Shown: positions 36,788-43,950 of the stretch, in pieces
Numbering within the stretch: position 1 is the first letter of the stretch
Layout: each line of letters opens with the position of its first letter
Origin: UBA7330 sp043554545
GTDB lineage: Bacteria > Bacteroidota > Bacteroidia > Cytophagales > Cyclobacteriaceae
DNA length: 64,000 nucleotides
Assembly: GCA_043554545.1 (NCBI GenBank)
Contig: CP121337.1
Span: 682,001-746,000, forward strand
Reading direction: 5' to 3'
Program-made: the position numbers and the translations under genes
The notes under the pieces: generated by a model
The model's database searches: none
Told to the model about the DNA's origin: nothing
The model's input: only the letters and a program-made list of their open reading frames with translations

Positions 36788-37528
36788 ATGACAGAAGCGG
36801 AATCTAAACGCCAGCGATTGACAATAAAGAGAGGTATACTGGCCATTGTGATCATGTACGCCTGTCAACTCCTAGCAGGAATTGCTATCTCTTATGGGTT
36901 TAAGTTCTTTTCGCCAACTAATAAAGTTCCTCTCGAGATCTTGGGTCTGACTTCTGCTTTGCTCAGTGGCTTTATGATAATTACTTTCTTCTGGAGGGAT
37001 ATCCGTAGATCAGGTGAGCCTTTCTTTCCTGAGATAGGACTTCAGCCAAGTAAGATTAAAAAAAACAAAGGCCTTTTAATAGTTATAGTTGCATTGTCAT
37101 CGACACACTTTGTAGCATGGATATATAGATCGGTGATCTTACCTTCTTTTGGTCACGAAGGAATCATTGGTGGTGGCTCCAAGATGTTTAGCTTCATCCA
37201 AACAAATGGAGGAGCACTTGAAATGTCCGGTTTTTTACTGCTGGCACTCCTTGTTGGACCTATTATGGAAGAGGTTGTATTTAGAGGGTATCTGCAGTCT
37301 TCATTAGCCAAGAAAATACCTGCATGGGTAGCTATATTGTTAACTTCTATAGTTTTTACCGTTGGCCATAGTCCCATGATATTATGGCCAATGTATTTTC
37401 TGTATAGTGCTACCTGGGGTTGGATCTTGTTACACACTGGTTCTTTAAAAATGGCAATCCTAATTCATATTCTAAGCAACTTGTTTTATGCGATTATAGG
37501 CTTTGCAGGGTGGGATATTCTTGCCTAG
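36788..37528 (+). CDS. CPBP-family intramembrane glutamic metalloprotease
   Basis: 246 residues with about seven membrane helices. The three CPBP/Abi motifs are complete: EEVVFRGYLQ (Glu161, Glu162, Arg166), FTVGHSP (His194) and HILSN (His227). Bacterial members cleave membrane proteins or act in peptide immunity and signalling; the role here is unknown. It is separated by about 50 bases from the hypothetical gene before it, with no obvious promoter between. Confidence 0.85.
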   Translation: MTEAESKRQRLTIKRGILAIVIMYACQLLAGIAISYGFKFFSPTNKVPLEILGLTSALLSGFMIITFFWRDIRRSGEPFFPEIGLQPSKIKKNKGLLIVIVALSSTHFVAWIYRSVILPSFGHEGIIGGGSKMFSFIQTNGGALEMSGFLLLALLVGPIMEEVVFRGYLQSSLAKKIPAWVAILLTSIVFTVGHSPMILWPMYFLYSATWGWILLHTGSLKMAILIHILSNLFYAIIGFAGWDILA

Positions 37529-37628
37529 GAGCATGTCAGGATTAATTGCTTATTATGGTAGCAAAAAGCCCATAATATTTAGTTTTACTGTTTCAGTTTG
37601 GGATGATAAATAAATATAACGAAAGGCT

Positions 37629-37690
37629 AACAAAGTGTATAGCGCATATCACCCTTCGGGATGCTACGACACCATACACAGAACATTGGG
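37629..37690 (+). repeat. attC-like stem-loop element, short form
   Basis: Begins AACAAAGTGTATAGC (37630-37644) and ends CATACACAGAACATTG (37673-37688). GTGTAT (37635-37640) pairs with ATACAC (37674-37679), with an inner CCC-TTC-GGG hairpin and bulges between. Both ends resemble the long element at 38589-38777 (AACAA.GTrTATAGC ... CATAyAC..A.CrTTG). The pair brackets the DUF2490 gene as cassette boundaries do in integrons. No integron integrase is visible. Confidence 0.5.
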
Positions 37691-37749
37691 TAGATGCAGA
37701 AAAAATTACGGATATATTGACAATGAAGAGTAACCAAAGACAAATATTA

Positions 37750-38574
37750 ATGCAATCCGTCTTTATCACTGGACAGACACGATATAAATTGCAGTATTAT
37801 CAAAAAAGAAGACAAGCTACCTTCAATCTAATAACTATTCCACTTTTTCTTTTCTATTTTATTGCAACCCCAATGTTGTTATTTGGACAACAAAAAGATG
37901 TTGAAAATAATAATCAACAATGGTTGCAGTATTACAACCAAACTAAACTAAATGAAAAGTGGACATTGCTTTTTGATGGCGGGTATAGATGGAATAACGA
38001 ATTTCAAGAAAGTTCTCAATACATCGCTAGAGTAGCAGTAGGCTATAATATAAATTCTGACATCCGAATTTCATCAGGTCTTGCTCATTTAGGTTTTTAT
38101 TCTTCTGATAAAATAAACAAAGTTGAATTCCGCCCATATCAGGAAATGGTCGTTAAGAATGACTTCAATAAAATTAACCTGGTTCATAGATACAGGATGG
38201 AAGAACGTTTTTTTAACCCAGTAATCAATGGAGAAATTCAAACACCAAATACATTTAATTTCCGTTTTCGCTATTCAGTGATGTTAAGCATCCCATTGTT
38301 TAAGTTATCCAAAGTAAAAACTGATAAGGTATTCCTGCTTAATATTGGTGATGAAATTTTTATCAATGCCGGAAAGAATGTAGTTAATAATATATTCGAC
38401 CAAAACAGGTTTATTATTAGCCCAACCTTTAAGCTTAACGAGAGTTTGACCCTTTCTTTGACTTGGAATAGTCAGTTTGAAAGTACTTCATCACAAGCAA
38501 TTTTTAATTATAATAATGTTTTTTGGTTACAGATAAAACACAAACTGGACATAAGAAAAAAACAAAAAGAATGA
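37750..38574 (+). CDS. DUF2490-type outer-membrane beta-barrel protein
   Basis: The longest frame starts at 37603, but its first ~30 codons are the stem-loop element at 37629-37690. A start at ATG 37750 (274 residues), or TTG 37789, puts a normal signal peptide (NLITIPLFLFYFIATPMLLFGQ) near the N-terminus. The mature part QQWLQYYNQTKLNEKWTLLFDGGYRWNNEF...VAVGYNINSDIRISSGLAHLGFY is the DUF2490 barrel, thought to be an outer-membrane protein of unknown role. Flanked on both sides by attC-like elements, so it may be a mobile cassette. The exact start is uncertain. Confidence 0.72.
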   Translation: MQSVFITGQTRYKLQYYQKRRQATFNLITIPLFLFYFIATPMLLFGQQKDVENNNQQWLQYYNQTKLNEKWTLLFDGGYRWNNEFQESSQYIARVAVGYNINSDIRISSGLAHLGFYSSDKINKVEFRPYQEMVVKNDFNKINLVHRYRMEERFFNPVINGEIQTPNTFNFRFRYSVMLSIPLFKLSKVKTDKVFLLNIGDEIFINAGKNVVNNIFDQNRFIISPTFKLNESLTLSLTWNSQFESTSSQAIFNYNNVFWLQIKHKLDIRKKQKE

Positions 38575-38588
38575 AAAGCACGATACCC

Positions 38589-38777
38589 CAACAATGTATA
38601 TAGCAAATAGGGCTTTTTGTGGTTTATGAAAGTACAGTGCTATTAAAAAACATCGCCAAATCGTTGATTTGGCTTTTAAGAATGAATAATATAAAAACAA
38701 AATACAACGATTTGGCTCAGAGCAAACTTGAAAGTTTATTGCTTTCTACTGCCGTACTTGCCATATACTAAGCGTTG
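38589..38777 (+). repeat. Long attC-like inverted-repeat element
   Basis: Starts 14 bases after the DUF2490 stop. Ends CAAC (38589-38592) and GTTG (38774-38777). GTATATAGCAA (38596-38606) pairs with TTGCCATATAC (38758-38768) with one mismatch. The middle has a perfect hairpin GCCAAATC-GTT-GATTTGGC (38655-38673), and CAACGATTTGGC (38705-38716) is also the exact complement of 38655-38666, so two folds compete. The ends match the element at 37629. It resembles a long attC or a structured mobile repeat; no ORF lies inside. Confidence 0.55.
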
Positions 38778-38811
38778 AAAGAAACCTCCTGCGTCGGTAG
38801 CGTGACCGAAT

Positions 38812-38846
38812 GATTATCTTCAATGAGTAATTAAAAAAAGATAATC
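38812..38846. repeat. Hairpin before the integrase remnant
   Basis: Perfect 9-bp inverted repeat GATTATCTT (38812-38820) and AAGATAATC (38838-38846), directly in front of the ATG at 38847. Possibly an operator or recombination site of the original integrase gene. Confidence 0.4.
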
Positions 38847-39066
38847 ATGAAAAAAAAGATTAAGTGACCGGTTTATCCGGGAGCTAAAATTCCGCAATTA
38901 CAGTCCACAAATTGTAAAAATCTACCTAAACATGTGGGTTCAGTTGAGCAGGTATTTTAACCAATCACCTGAAACGATTACCTCAGAACAACTCAAAGCA
39001 TATCTGTATTACTGCAAGGAGAAGCGGGAGTTGTCAAATTCCTTTATCAATCAGACCATCAGTGCG
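38847..39066 (+). pseudogene. Tyrosine recombinase (integrase) N-terminal remnant
   Basis: The ATG at 38847 is followed by a run of eight A; removing one base gives a frame reading SDRFIRELKFRNYSPQIVKIYLNMW...YFNQSPETITSEQLKAYLYYCKEKRELSNSFINQTISA. That is the SAM-like N-terminal core-binding domain of phage/IS91-associated integrases (NYSPxTIxxY and TxEQLKxYLYYCKExxxLSxSFINQxISA). The similarity stops abruptly at 39066, and the catalytic domain (R...H-R-Y) is missing. So it is a frameshifted and truncated relic of a mobile element. Confidence 0.7.
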
Positions 39067-39433
39067 ACTGAAGGAAGCATATCTTTAACTGGTCAAGCCA
39101 CCTTGTTATAATTATATAACTATTTGGTTGTGATATAAACAAAATATGATGGAAGAGCATAGTTGAATTTTAGGTATACATATAAAATATTGAAGACTAC
39201 AGATCATGTTTGGATGCTACACCATAATTGTTGAAGGAATTAAGAATATTAGTTGAGGAATAAACAGTTTTTATTGAGCAATGTATAAATCATGGTGTAC
39301 ATAACATGATTCAATCCTAGTAATACAGATAATATTTTCAGGAATGCATGGAATTATTTGTATATTACACAGAACGTATTAGATAGTAGATAACATTGTA
39401 TGTAAATATCACAAATACATTAACCCGGAAGTC
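39067..39433. other. A/T-rich intergenic stretch
   Basis: About 370 bases of strongly A/T-rich sequence between the integrase relic and the HTH gene. No ORF with coding character and no conserved repeat was recognised. The sharp rise in A/T after 39090 suggests a junction there. Confidence 0.4.
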
Positions 39434-39820
39434 ATGTTAAAGCTAAATCTATCATATCTTTTCAAGGTAAGGGGGATAAAGCGCCCCTTTAGTTTCCTCC
39501 GTAAGATCGGTTTCACACACAATGTGGCCTATAGCTGGTCAAGTGAGAGACGCAAGAACCTACACGTAGATCATATTACCAAACTTTGTATGGCCTTGCA
39601 TTGCACCCCGAATGACCTCTTTTCCTGGGAGGAAGGCAAGCATCATATTGCCTCCGGCCACCCGCTCCATAAACTCCAACGACAACAGGATAAGAATTTC
39701 AATATCGACCTGATGAAAAGTTTCCCACTTGATAAGGTTGACCGGCTGCAAAAGTTCATAGAGGAAGAGATGGGTGAGGAAAATGAGCGAGATGAGCGAT
39801 CCCTGAATCGGAGTGAATAG
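39434..39820 (+). CDS. HTH (Cro/C1-type) transcriptional regulator
   Basis: 128 residues. Residues about 1-65 form an XRE/Cro helix-turn-helix of the HTH_26 kind common in Bacteroidota: LSYLFKVRGIKRPFSFLRKIGFTHNVAYSWSSERRKNLHVDHITKLCMALHCTPNDLFSWEEG. The C-terminal half is charged and helical (FPLDKVDRLQKFIEEEMGEENERDE). It binds DNA and probably controls a neighbour; the DUF2975 gene 1.5 kb downstream belongs to a family often paired with XRE regulators, but rearrangement blurs the link. Confidence 0.75.
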   Translation: MLKLNLSYLFKVRGIKRPFSFLRKIGFTHNVAYSWSSERRKNLHVDHITKLCMALHCTPNDLFSWEEGKHHIASGHPLHKLQRQQDKNFNIDLMKSFPLDKVDRLQKFIEEEMGEENERDERSLNRSE

Positions 39821-39893
39821 CCTTTTCGCCTCCCCTGGTGCTTTCACCAATAACTCTCACTCAGTCACTCGGCACTGCAGAGCAACAGAAGAG

Positions 39894-39980
39894 AATTCGT
39901 TTTTCTCTGGTTTGGGAAAACGGAAATAGGTGGTTTTGTTTGATACGCTTATAGAGAAACATTCGGTAGCAGAGCTGACT
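39894..39980 (+). pseudogene. Fragment of an M48 protease gene
   Basis: 87 bases align without gaps to 34461-34547 (codons 243-271 of the Ste24-like protease), 73 of 87 identical. Most differences fall in third codon positions, and the same frame reads NSFFSGLGKRK, TAG (39927-39929), VVLFDTLIEKHSVAELT. The source was therefore a diverged homologue kept under selection, not a recent copy of the local gene. It ends next to a palindromic repeat. Confidence 0.8.
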
Positions 39981-39986
39981 CCCTTA

Positions 39987-40015
39987 CCTTGGTCTGTAGC
40001 TCACAGACCACACCT
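39987..40015. repeat. REP-like palindrome, copy 1
   Basis: CCTTGGTCTGTAGCTCACAGACCACACCT. The stem is TGGTCTGT with ACAGACCA, one mismatch beside the GCT loop. It differs from copy 2 at 40846-40874 by a single base out of 29, and lies exactly between the M48 fragment and the DUF2975 fragment. Confidence 0.75.
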
Positions 40016-40093
40016 ACTGGGTTTTATAGGAAAAGGCAATGCATTTTAATAGATACAGTGAGGGCTTTAAATAGTATCTAATATTGCGGAATC
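40014..40093 (+). pseudogene. Fragment of the DUF2975 gene
   Basis: 80 bases match 41577-41657 inside the intact DUF2975 gene at about 93 percent, with one 1-base deletion that breaks the frame. It starts at the edge of the REP-like palindrome copy 1 and stops at about 40093. It is too short and shifted to code for anything. Confidence 0.8.
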
Positions 40094-40263
40094 TACTTCT
40101 TCCTGGCGATTACGGAGAAAGGTTGTCGCTAAGTCCTCTGTTACTTGCAAGGAAACATATAAAACACTACTTTCATCACCGTTAATTAAGAGATAGACAC
40201 TGCGTACTATACGGGCGTTGTAAATACGAATAACCATTTATCTTGAAGTATTCAATTTGTATA
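40094..40263. other. Non-coding stretch with a 3' attC-like half-site
   Basis: No gene is supported. CTATACGGGCGTTG (40207-40220) resembles the 3' end of the attC-like element at 38761-38777 and lies 43 bases before the CIA30 start. No matching 5' half was found upstream. Confidence 0.35.
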
Positions 40264-40773
40264 ATGATTTTATTTTCTTCAATGGCCTCAGATATAATTT
40301 TTGATTTCGGCAATAATTCAAATCTTGAAAACTGGGTAATTGTTGATGATGTTGTGATGGGAGGAAAATCATCAGGGACCTTTAAATTAAGTGCTGAAGG
40401 TCATGGTGTTTTCGAAGGCGCTATATCGTTGGACAACAATGGAGGGTTCTCTTCTGTGCGTTATAGATTTGGGAAAATATTAATAAAGGAGTCCACTAAA
40501 ATTATTGTTAAACTGCGGGGAGACGGCAAAAAATATCAATTTAGAGTTAAAACTAATTCAGGAGATTATTATTCTTATATATCACCTTTTATGACATCAG
40601 GAGAATGGCAAGAAAAACAATTTCTTCTTAAAGAAATGTATCCCGCTTTCAGGGGAAGAAGACTTGATCTACCAAATTTCTCGAACGATTATATAGAAGA
40701 GATAACATTTTTGATTGGAAACAAAAAACAAGAAGAATTCAAGCTAATAATTGATAAAATAGAATTGAATTAA
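40264..40773 (+). CDS. CIA30-family protein
   Basis: 169 residues from the ATG at 40264 (a TTG at 40243 would add seven). DFGNNSNLENWVIVDDVVMGGKSSGTF...FEGAISLDNNGGFSSVRYRF is the signature of the CIA30 (complex I intermediate-associated protein 30) / carbohydrate-binding-like beta-sandwich family; RLDLPNFSNDYIEEITFLIGNKKQEEFKLIIDKIEL closes the fold. In bacteria these are small proteins of unknown role, not shown to assemble complex I. It has a weak N-terminal hydrophobic stretch and no lipobox. Confidence 0.82.
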   Translation: MILFSSMASDIIFDFGNNSNLENWVIVDDVVMGGKSSGTFKLSAEGHGVFEGAISLDNNGGFSSVRYRFGKILIKESTKIIVKLRGDGKKYQFRVKTNSGDYYSYISPFMTSGEWQEKQFLLKEMYPAFRGRRLDLPNFSNDYIEEITFLIGNKKQEEFKLIIDKIELN

Positions 40774-40781
40774 AATATTTT

Positions 40782-40840
40782 TGGGAAATGTCGACTTTCG
40801 TTACAACGTCAATACTAGATAAATCATATTAGCAAAAAAG
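40782..40840 (+). pseudogene. Fragment of the methyltransferase gene
   Basis: 59 bases match 42081-42146 of the intact methyltransferase gene, lacking one copy of a 7-base tandem repeat (GACTTTC twice at 42092-42105) and with several substitutions. In one frame it still reads VDFRYNVNTR before a stop. It starts 8 bases after the CIA30 stop and ends close to the second REP-like palindrome. Confidence 0.75.
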
Positions 40841-40845
40841 CTCTC

Positions 40846-40874
40846 CCTTGGTCTGTGGCTCACAGACCACACCT
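40846..40874. repeat. REP-like palindrome, copy 2
   Basis: CCTTGGTCTGTGGCTCACAGACCACACCT. Perfect 9-bp stem TGGTCTGTG (40849-40857) and CACAGACCA (40861-40869) with loop GCT. It follows the methyltransferase fragment and precedes the truncated REP-associated transposase by 30 bases. Confidence 0.8.
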
Positions 40875-40904
40875 TAATTCATCTTCTTTTTGTATAATTA
40901 GCAT

Positions 40905-41054
40905 ATGACTGATTTGCTAAGTAAAAATCGCAGCTCCCAAATGGAGTTGAATGAATTGTATTTCTGGACCTCTAAGATTAAGGACTGGAAAAACCTTGCG
41001 GATTTCAATCAAAACCTGCGCAGGTTATTGGCAATGCCTCTTGGACTTGCTTAA
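40905..41054 (+). pseudogene. Truncated REP-associated (Y1) transposase
   Basis: 49 codons from ATG to TAA. SKNRSSQMELNELYFWTSKIKDWKN matches the N-terminus of Bacteroidota REP-associated tyrosine transposases, which continue with a long helix and the PNHIHL metal motif; here similarity ends after KNLADFNQN and the catalytic HUH and Tyr are absent. Such enzymes recognise short hairpins, and a perfect palindrome lies just upstream. Family assignment is from memory of the motif. Confidence 0.6.
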
Positions 41055-41375
41055 AACAGGATAAAATGATCATTTTAAAGACCTAGCGGATGTTTTTATT
41101 CCGAAAGCTTTAAATATCTTCCGATAATCATATGAGATTATTCTAAGAAAATAGCGATTATGTCTGAACTATCAAGAAAAGGATTTGAGGGTAATGGATG
41201 CGTATTATAATGCCTTTTTAGTGCCAGAGTAAGCTTTCCTAAAAATAGGATGGTTCAGAATAAGACAATAATTGTATTTCCATACGGTCTGATTTTTCGG
41301 TAAGAGGTTGGTCACAATTATAAATTAATCGTTGATTTTAATACAATCAAATAGTAGTAACAATTAATTTTATGT
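41055..41375. other. Degenerate stretch between the transposase relic and DUF2975
   Basis: About 320 A/T-rich bases. No coding frame is longer than about 25 codons and no further match to neighbouring genes was found by eye. TAAAATGATCATTTT (41063-41077) is a palindromic run also seen in A/T-rich gaps at 35096 and 53761, probably by composition. Confidence 0.35.
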
Positions 41376-41870
41376 ATGAAACAAAGTTCAATAAGGTTTC
41401 TACAGGGAGTTATTGGGCTTTTTGGGGTTGGAGTACTCGCTATAATGGTTCGGTTTCCTCTCTATGAGGGGAGAGCAGTAGACTTAGATCTGTTTAGCAT
41501 TTATGCTGATCCTTTCATCTTATATGGATATGCAGGGTCTACCCCATTTTTTATTGCGCTGTATAAGGCTTTCATACTACTGGGTTTTATAGGAAAAGGC
41601 AATGCATTCTCAATAGATACAGTGAGGGCTTTAAGGATTATCAAATATTGCGGAATCGTACTGAGCATTTTGATTTTATTTGCAGGGCTGTACATAAAGA
41701 TATTTCATCATAAAGATGATGACCCAGCGCCATTTCTTGCCATGTGTATGGTTACTGCTTTTGTTTCTCTCGTAGTTGTCATTGCCACAACCGTATTTGA
41801 AAACATTTTACAAAATGGATTGAAAATAAAATCAGAGAATGAGCAACTCTATGAGCAGTTCAAGAAGTAA
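41376..41870 (+). CDS. DUF2975 four-helix membrane protein
   Basis: 164 residues with four hydrophobic helices (about 9-27, 52-72, 92-112, 121-145), the layout of the DUF2975 family, and the typical ending FENILQNGLKIKSENEQLYEQF. Function unknown; members are often coupled to small XRE regulators. Part of this gene (41577-41657) is duplicated as a broken copy at 40014-40093. No membrane partner lies next to it. Confidence 0.8.
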   Translation: MKQSSIRFLQGVIGLFGVGVLAIMVRFPLYEGRAVDLDLFSIYADPFILYGYAGSTPFFIALYKAFILLGFIGKGNAFSIDTVRALRIIKYCGIVLSILILFAGLYIKIFHHKDDDPAPFLAMCMVTAFVSLVVVIATTVFENILQNGLKIKSENEQLYEQFKK

Positions 41871-41975
41871 TTGGACTATTTCCCATCTCCTCTTTAATTC
41901 TATGGTTTTAAAGATAATTTTTACAGATTATTCCTATCTGTTTTTTTGGTTAGATTATGTTAGAAATGAAGGATT

Positions 41976-42683
41976 ATGTCGCGTAAATTTTGGTTGATTA
42001 AATGGATATCACCATACCTGTATGAATCTATCGCAATAAACCTTGGTATCACTTCATACCGGTTACTTGGTCTTCATTTGTGGGAAATGTTGACTTTCGA
42101 CTTTCGTTACAACGTCAATACAAGAAAAATTATATCAGCAAAAAATCTGAATTTTTCAGATAAAGAGGCCCAAACACATGCAGTTAGGTATCGGCCATCT
42201 CCTGTGATATGTGTAAGAAGAAGCTTACAGCTATTAAAAACTTATATGCCTAATTATCAAGATGTTTCTTTTGTTGATTATGGCAGTGGAATGGGCCGGG
42301 TGATGATAATAGCTGCAGAAACAGGATTCAAAAAGGTTATCGGTTTAGAATTATCTCATGACCTTAATATCATTTGCCAAAGTAACATTGAGCAATACAA
42401 GAAACACGTACCAAAATCAGATTTTTTGATCATTAATAAAGATGCCAGATTATACACCCCTCCAGCGGATGCATGTGTTTTCTTTTTTTTCAAACCTTTT
42501 GATGAATGGGTGCACAAACAAGTAATGAAACAAATTTCTGAATCTCTTAATAGTAATCCCAGAACCATATTTTGTCTTACACTACAGGCTAATTATGATT
42601 TTTCTGACTTTGGGATTCAGCGGATAGCAAAAGAAACGGGAGTCACGATTTATTCAAATAAAGAGGTGGCTTCCAGTGGATGA
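41976..42683 (+). CDS. Class I SAM-dependent methyltransferase
   Basis: 235 residues. The SAM-binding motif I is VSFVDYGSGMGRVMIIAAETG (about 99-118), then VIGLELSHDL (motif II acidic Glu), and DACVFFFFKPFDEW in the motif IV position. The N-terminal ~75 residues contain two helices, so it may sit at the membrane. Target unknown. It holds the 7-base tandem repeat at 42092-42105 that is absent from the broken fragment at 40782. Last gene of the mosaic region. Confidence 0.75.
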   Translation: MSRKFWLIKWISPYLYESIAINLGITSYRLLGLHLWEMLTFDFRYNVNTRKIISAKNLNFSDKEAQTHAVRYRPSPVICVRRSLQLLKTYMPNYQDVSFVDYGSGMGRVMIIAAETGFKKVIGLELSHDLNIICQSNIEQYKKHVPKSDFLIINKDARLYTPPADACVFFFFKPFDEWVHKQVMKQISESLNSNPRTIFCLTLQANYDFSDFGIQRIAKETGVTIYSNKEVASSG

Positions 42684-42834
42684 AAATACGCTTTAATGAC
42701 CTCTTTGAAATCCCTCTAATTAGCCCAGTTAGGAAGTTACTTCCGAGCTCTCCCGATGTATGAAAGGAATCCCCCTTTAAGCTAAGTAGTGAAGAAAGGT
42801 ATGTCGTAAACTCATTTAAAATCAACAGGTTAAA

Positions 42835-42858
42835 AACCACCAGGGTGGTTGATTGTTA
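42835..42858 (+). terminator. Possible terminator between methyltransferase and gpsA
   Basis: Perfect 7-bp hairpin AACCACC-AG-GGTGGTT (42835-42850) followed by GATTGTTATT. It lies between two converging genes and has only a weak T-run. Confidence 0.45.
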
Positions 42859-42885
42859 TTCGCATCTGATTATACCCCGGAAAAT

Positions 42886-43950
42886 CTACAAGAAATCAAT
42901 CTCTGCCCTGAATGGAAACTTCATCAGAAATTTATGGGCATCATCAACCGTCATGTCCTTATGGATGATTCTGTATAGGGTCTCGGTAATCGGGCAGCGT
43001 ACCTTGTAGCTGATGGATAATTCATGGATGATCTCTATCGTCTTGATTCCTTCTGCCACTTCCTCCATGGAGTTTAGGATTGCATCAATGTCTTCTCCCT
43101 GAGCAAGCCGGTATCCCACGGAATAGTTACGACTTAAGCTACTACCGGCAGTAGCGATAAGGTCACCTACTCCGGCCAAGCCAAGAAAGGCGCTGGCATT
43201 GCCACCCAGTGCTGTGCCGATGTGCACCATCTCCACCAAACCCCTGCTGATAAAAAGGGCGCTGGAGTTATCCCCAAGTCCTAATCCAGCAATCGTGCCT
43301 GCTCCTACAGCGATGATATTTTTCAGGACGCCACAGAGCTCTATTCCTATGAGGTCATTGCTGCCATAGATCAGAAAACGATCATTCTTTAGCAGCTGTT
43401 CGCCCATCTTGATCACTTCATCAAAGTGGCTGGCCACCACGGTGGCTGCGGGCTTTTTCTCGCTGATCTCTTTGGCCAGGTTGGGTCCTGCCAGGCAGCC
43501 TACCCTTACAACCTGACTTTCTTCCTGTATGACCTCACTCATGGTTTTTACATGCTCCCTGGTGAGTGGGTTCTTAGCATTTATTTTATCTCTGTCAACC
43601 AATTTGAGGTCAAGTCCTTTGGTTCCATGGATGAGGATGTGATAAGGCTTCAGAAATGGGCTCATCTGTCTCATCATATCTCTGAAGTTGGCAGATGGGA
43701 TAATCGGGAAAATAACGCTGCATGATTTCGTCACCTTCTCGATGTCGTTAGTGACTTCTATCAGGTCATCCAGTTTTTGTCCGGAAGCCATGCGCTCTTT
43801 ATGGAATTTTAGCGCTCTTTCGGGCGTTCGTGCATAGAGCAGCACAGGATTCTTTTTTTCTGCCAGCAGGTTGGCCATAGCCGTACCGAAGCTACCCGCT
43901 CCAATAACGCCAACAGGTGTTTTAGATGAAGTTTTCGAGGCCATATCCAT
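42886..43950 (-). CDS. gpsA: NAD(P)-dependent glycerol-3-phosphate dehydrogenase
   Basis: 354 residues. GVIGAGSFGTAMANLLA binds NAD(P); GTKGLD, GCLAGPNLAKEI, the catalytic Lys in LCGVLKNIIAVGAGT, and GLAGVGDLIATAGSSLSRNYSVG are all GpsA signatures. It makes sn-glycerol-3-phosphate from dihydroxyacetone phosphate for phospholipid synthesis. The gene overlaps the upstream acyltransferase gene by 29 bases, so the product feeds directly to that enzyme. Confidence 0.95.
   Translation of the reverse strand: MDMASKTSSKTPVGVIGAGSFGTAMANLLAEKKNPVLLYARTPERALKFHKERMASGQKLDDLIEVTNDIEKVTKSCSVIFPIIPSANFRDMMRQMSPFLKPYHILIHGTKGLDLKLVDRDKINAKNPLTREHVKTMSEVIQEESQVVRVGCLAGPNLAKEISEKKPAATVVASHFDEVIKMGEQLLKNDRFLIYGSNDLIGIELCGVLKNIIAVGAGTIAGLGLGDNSSALFISRGLVEMVHIGTALGGNASAFLGLAGVGDLIATAGSSLSRNYSVGYRLAQGEDIDAILNSMEEVAEGIKTIEIIHELSISYKVRCPITETLYRIIHKDMTVDDAHKFLMKFPFRAEIDFL

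Noticed and set aside
40067..40237. 56-codon minus-strand ORF beginning MVIRIYNARIV, between the DUF2975 fragment and CIA30
   Set aside because: Its 3' part is antisense to the copied DUF2975 fragment and its 5' part runs through the attC-like half-site, so it is a chance frame in chimeric DNA.
41063..41077. Palindromic TAAAATGATCATTTT also found in gaps near 35096 and 53761
   Set aside because: Short and A/T-rich; the copies share no flanking sequence, so chance in A/T-rich gaps is likely.
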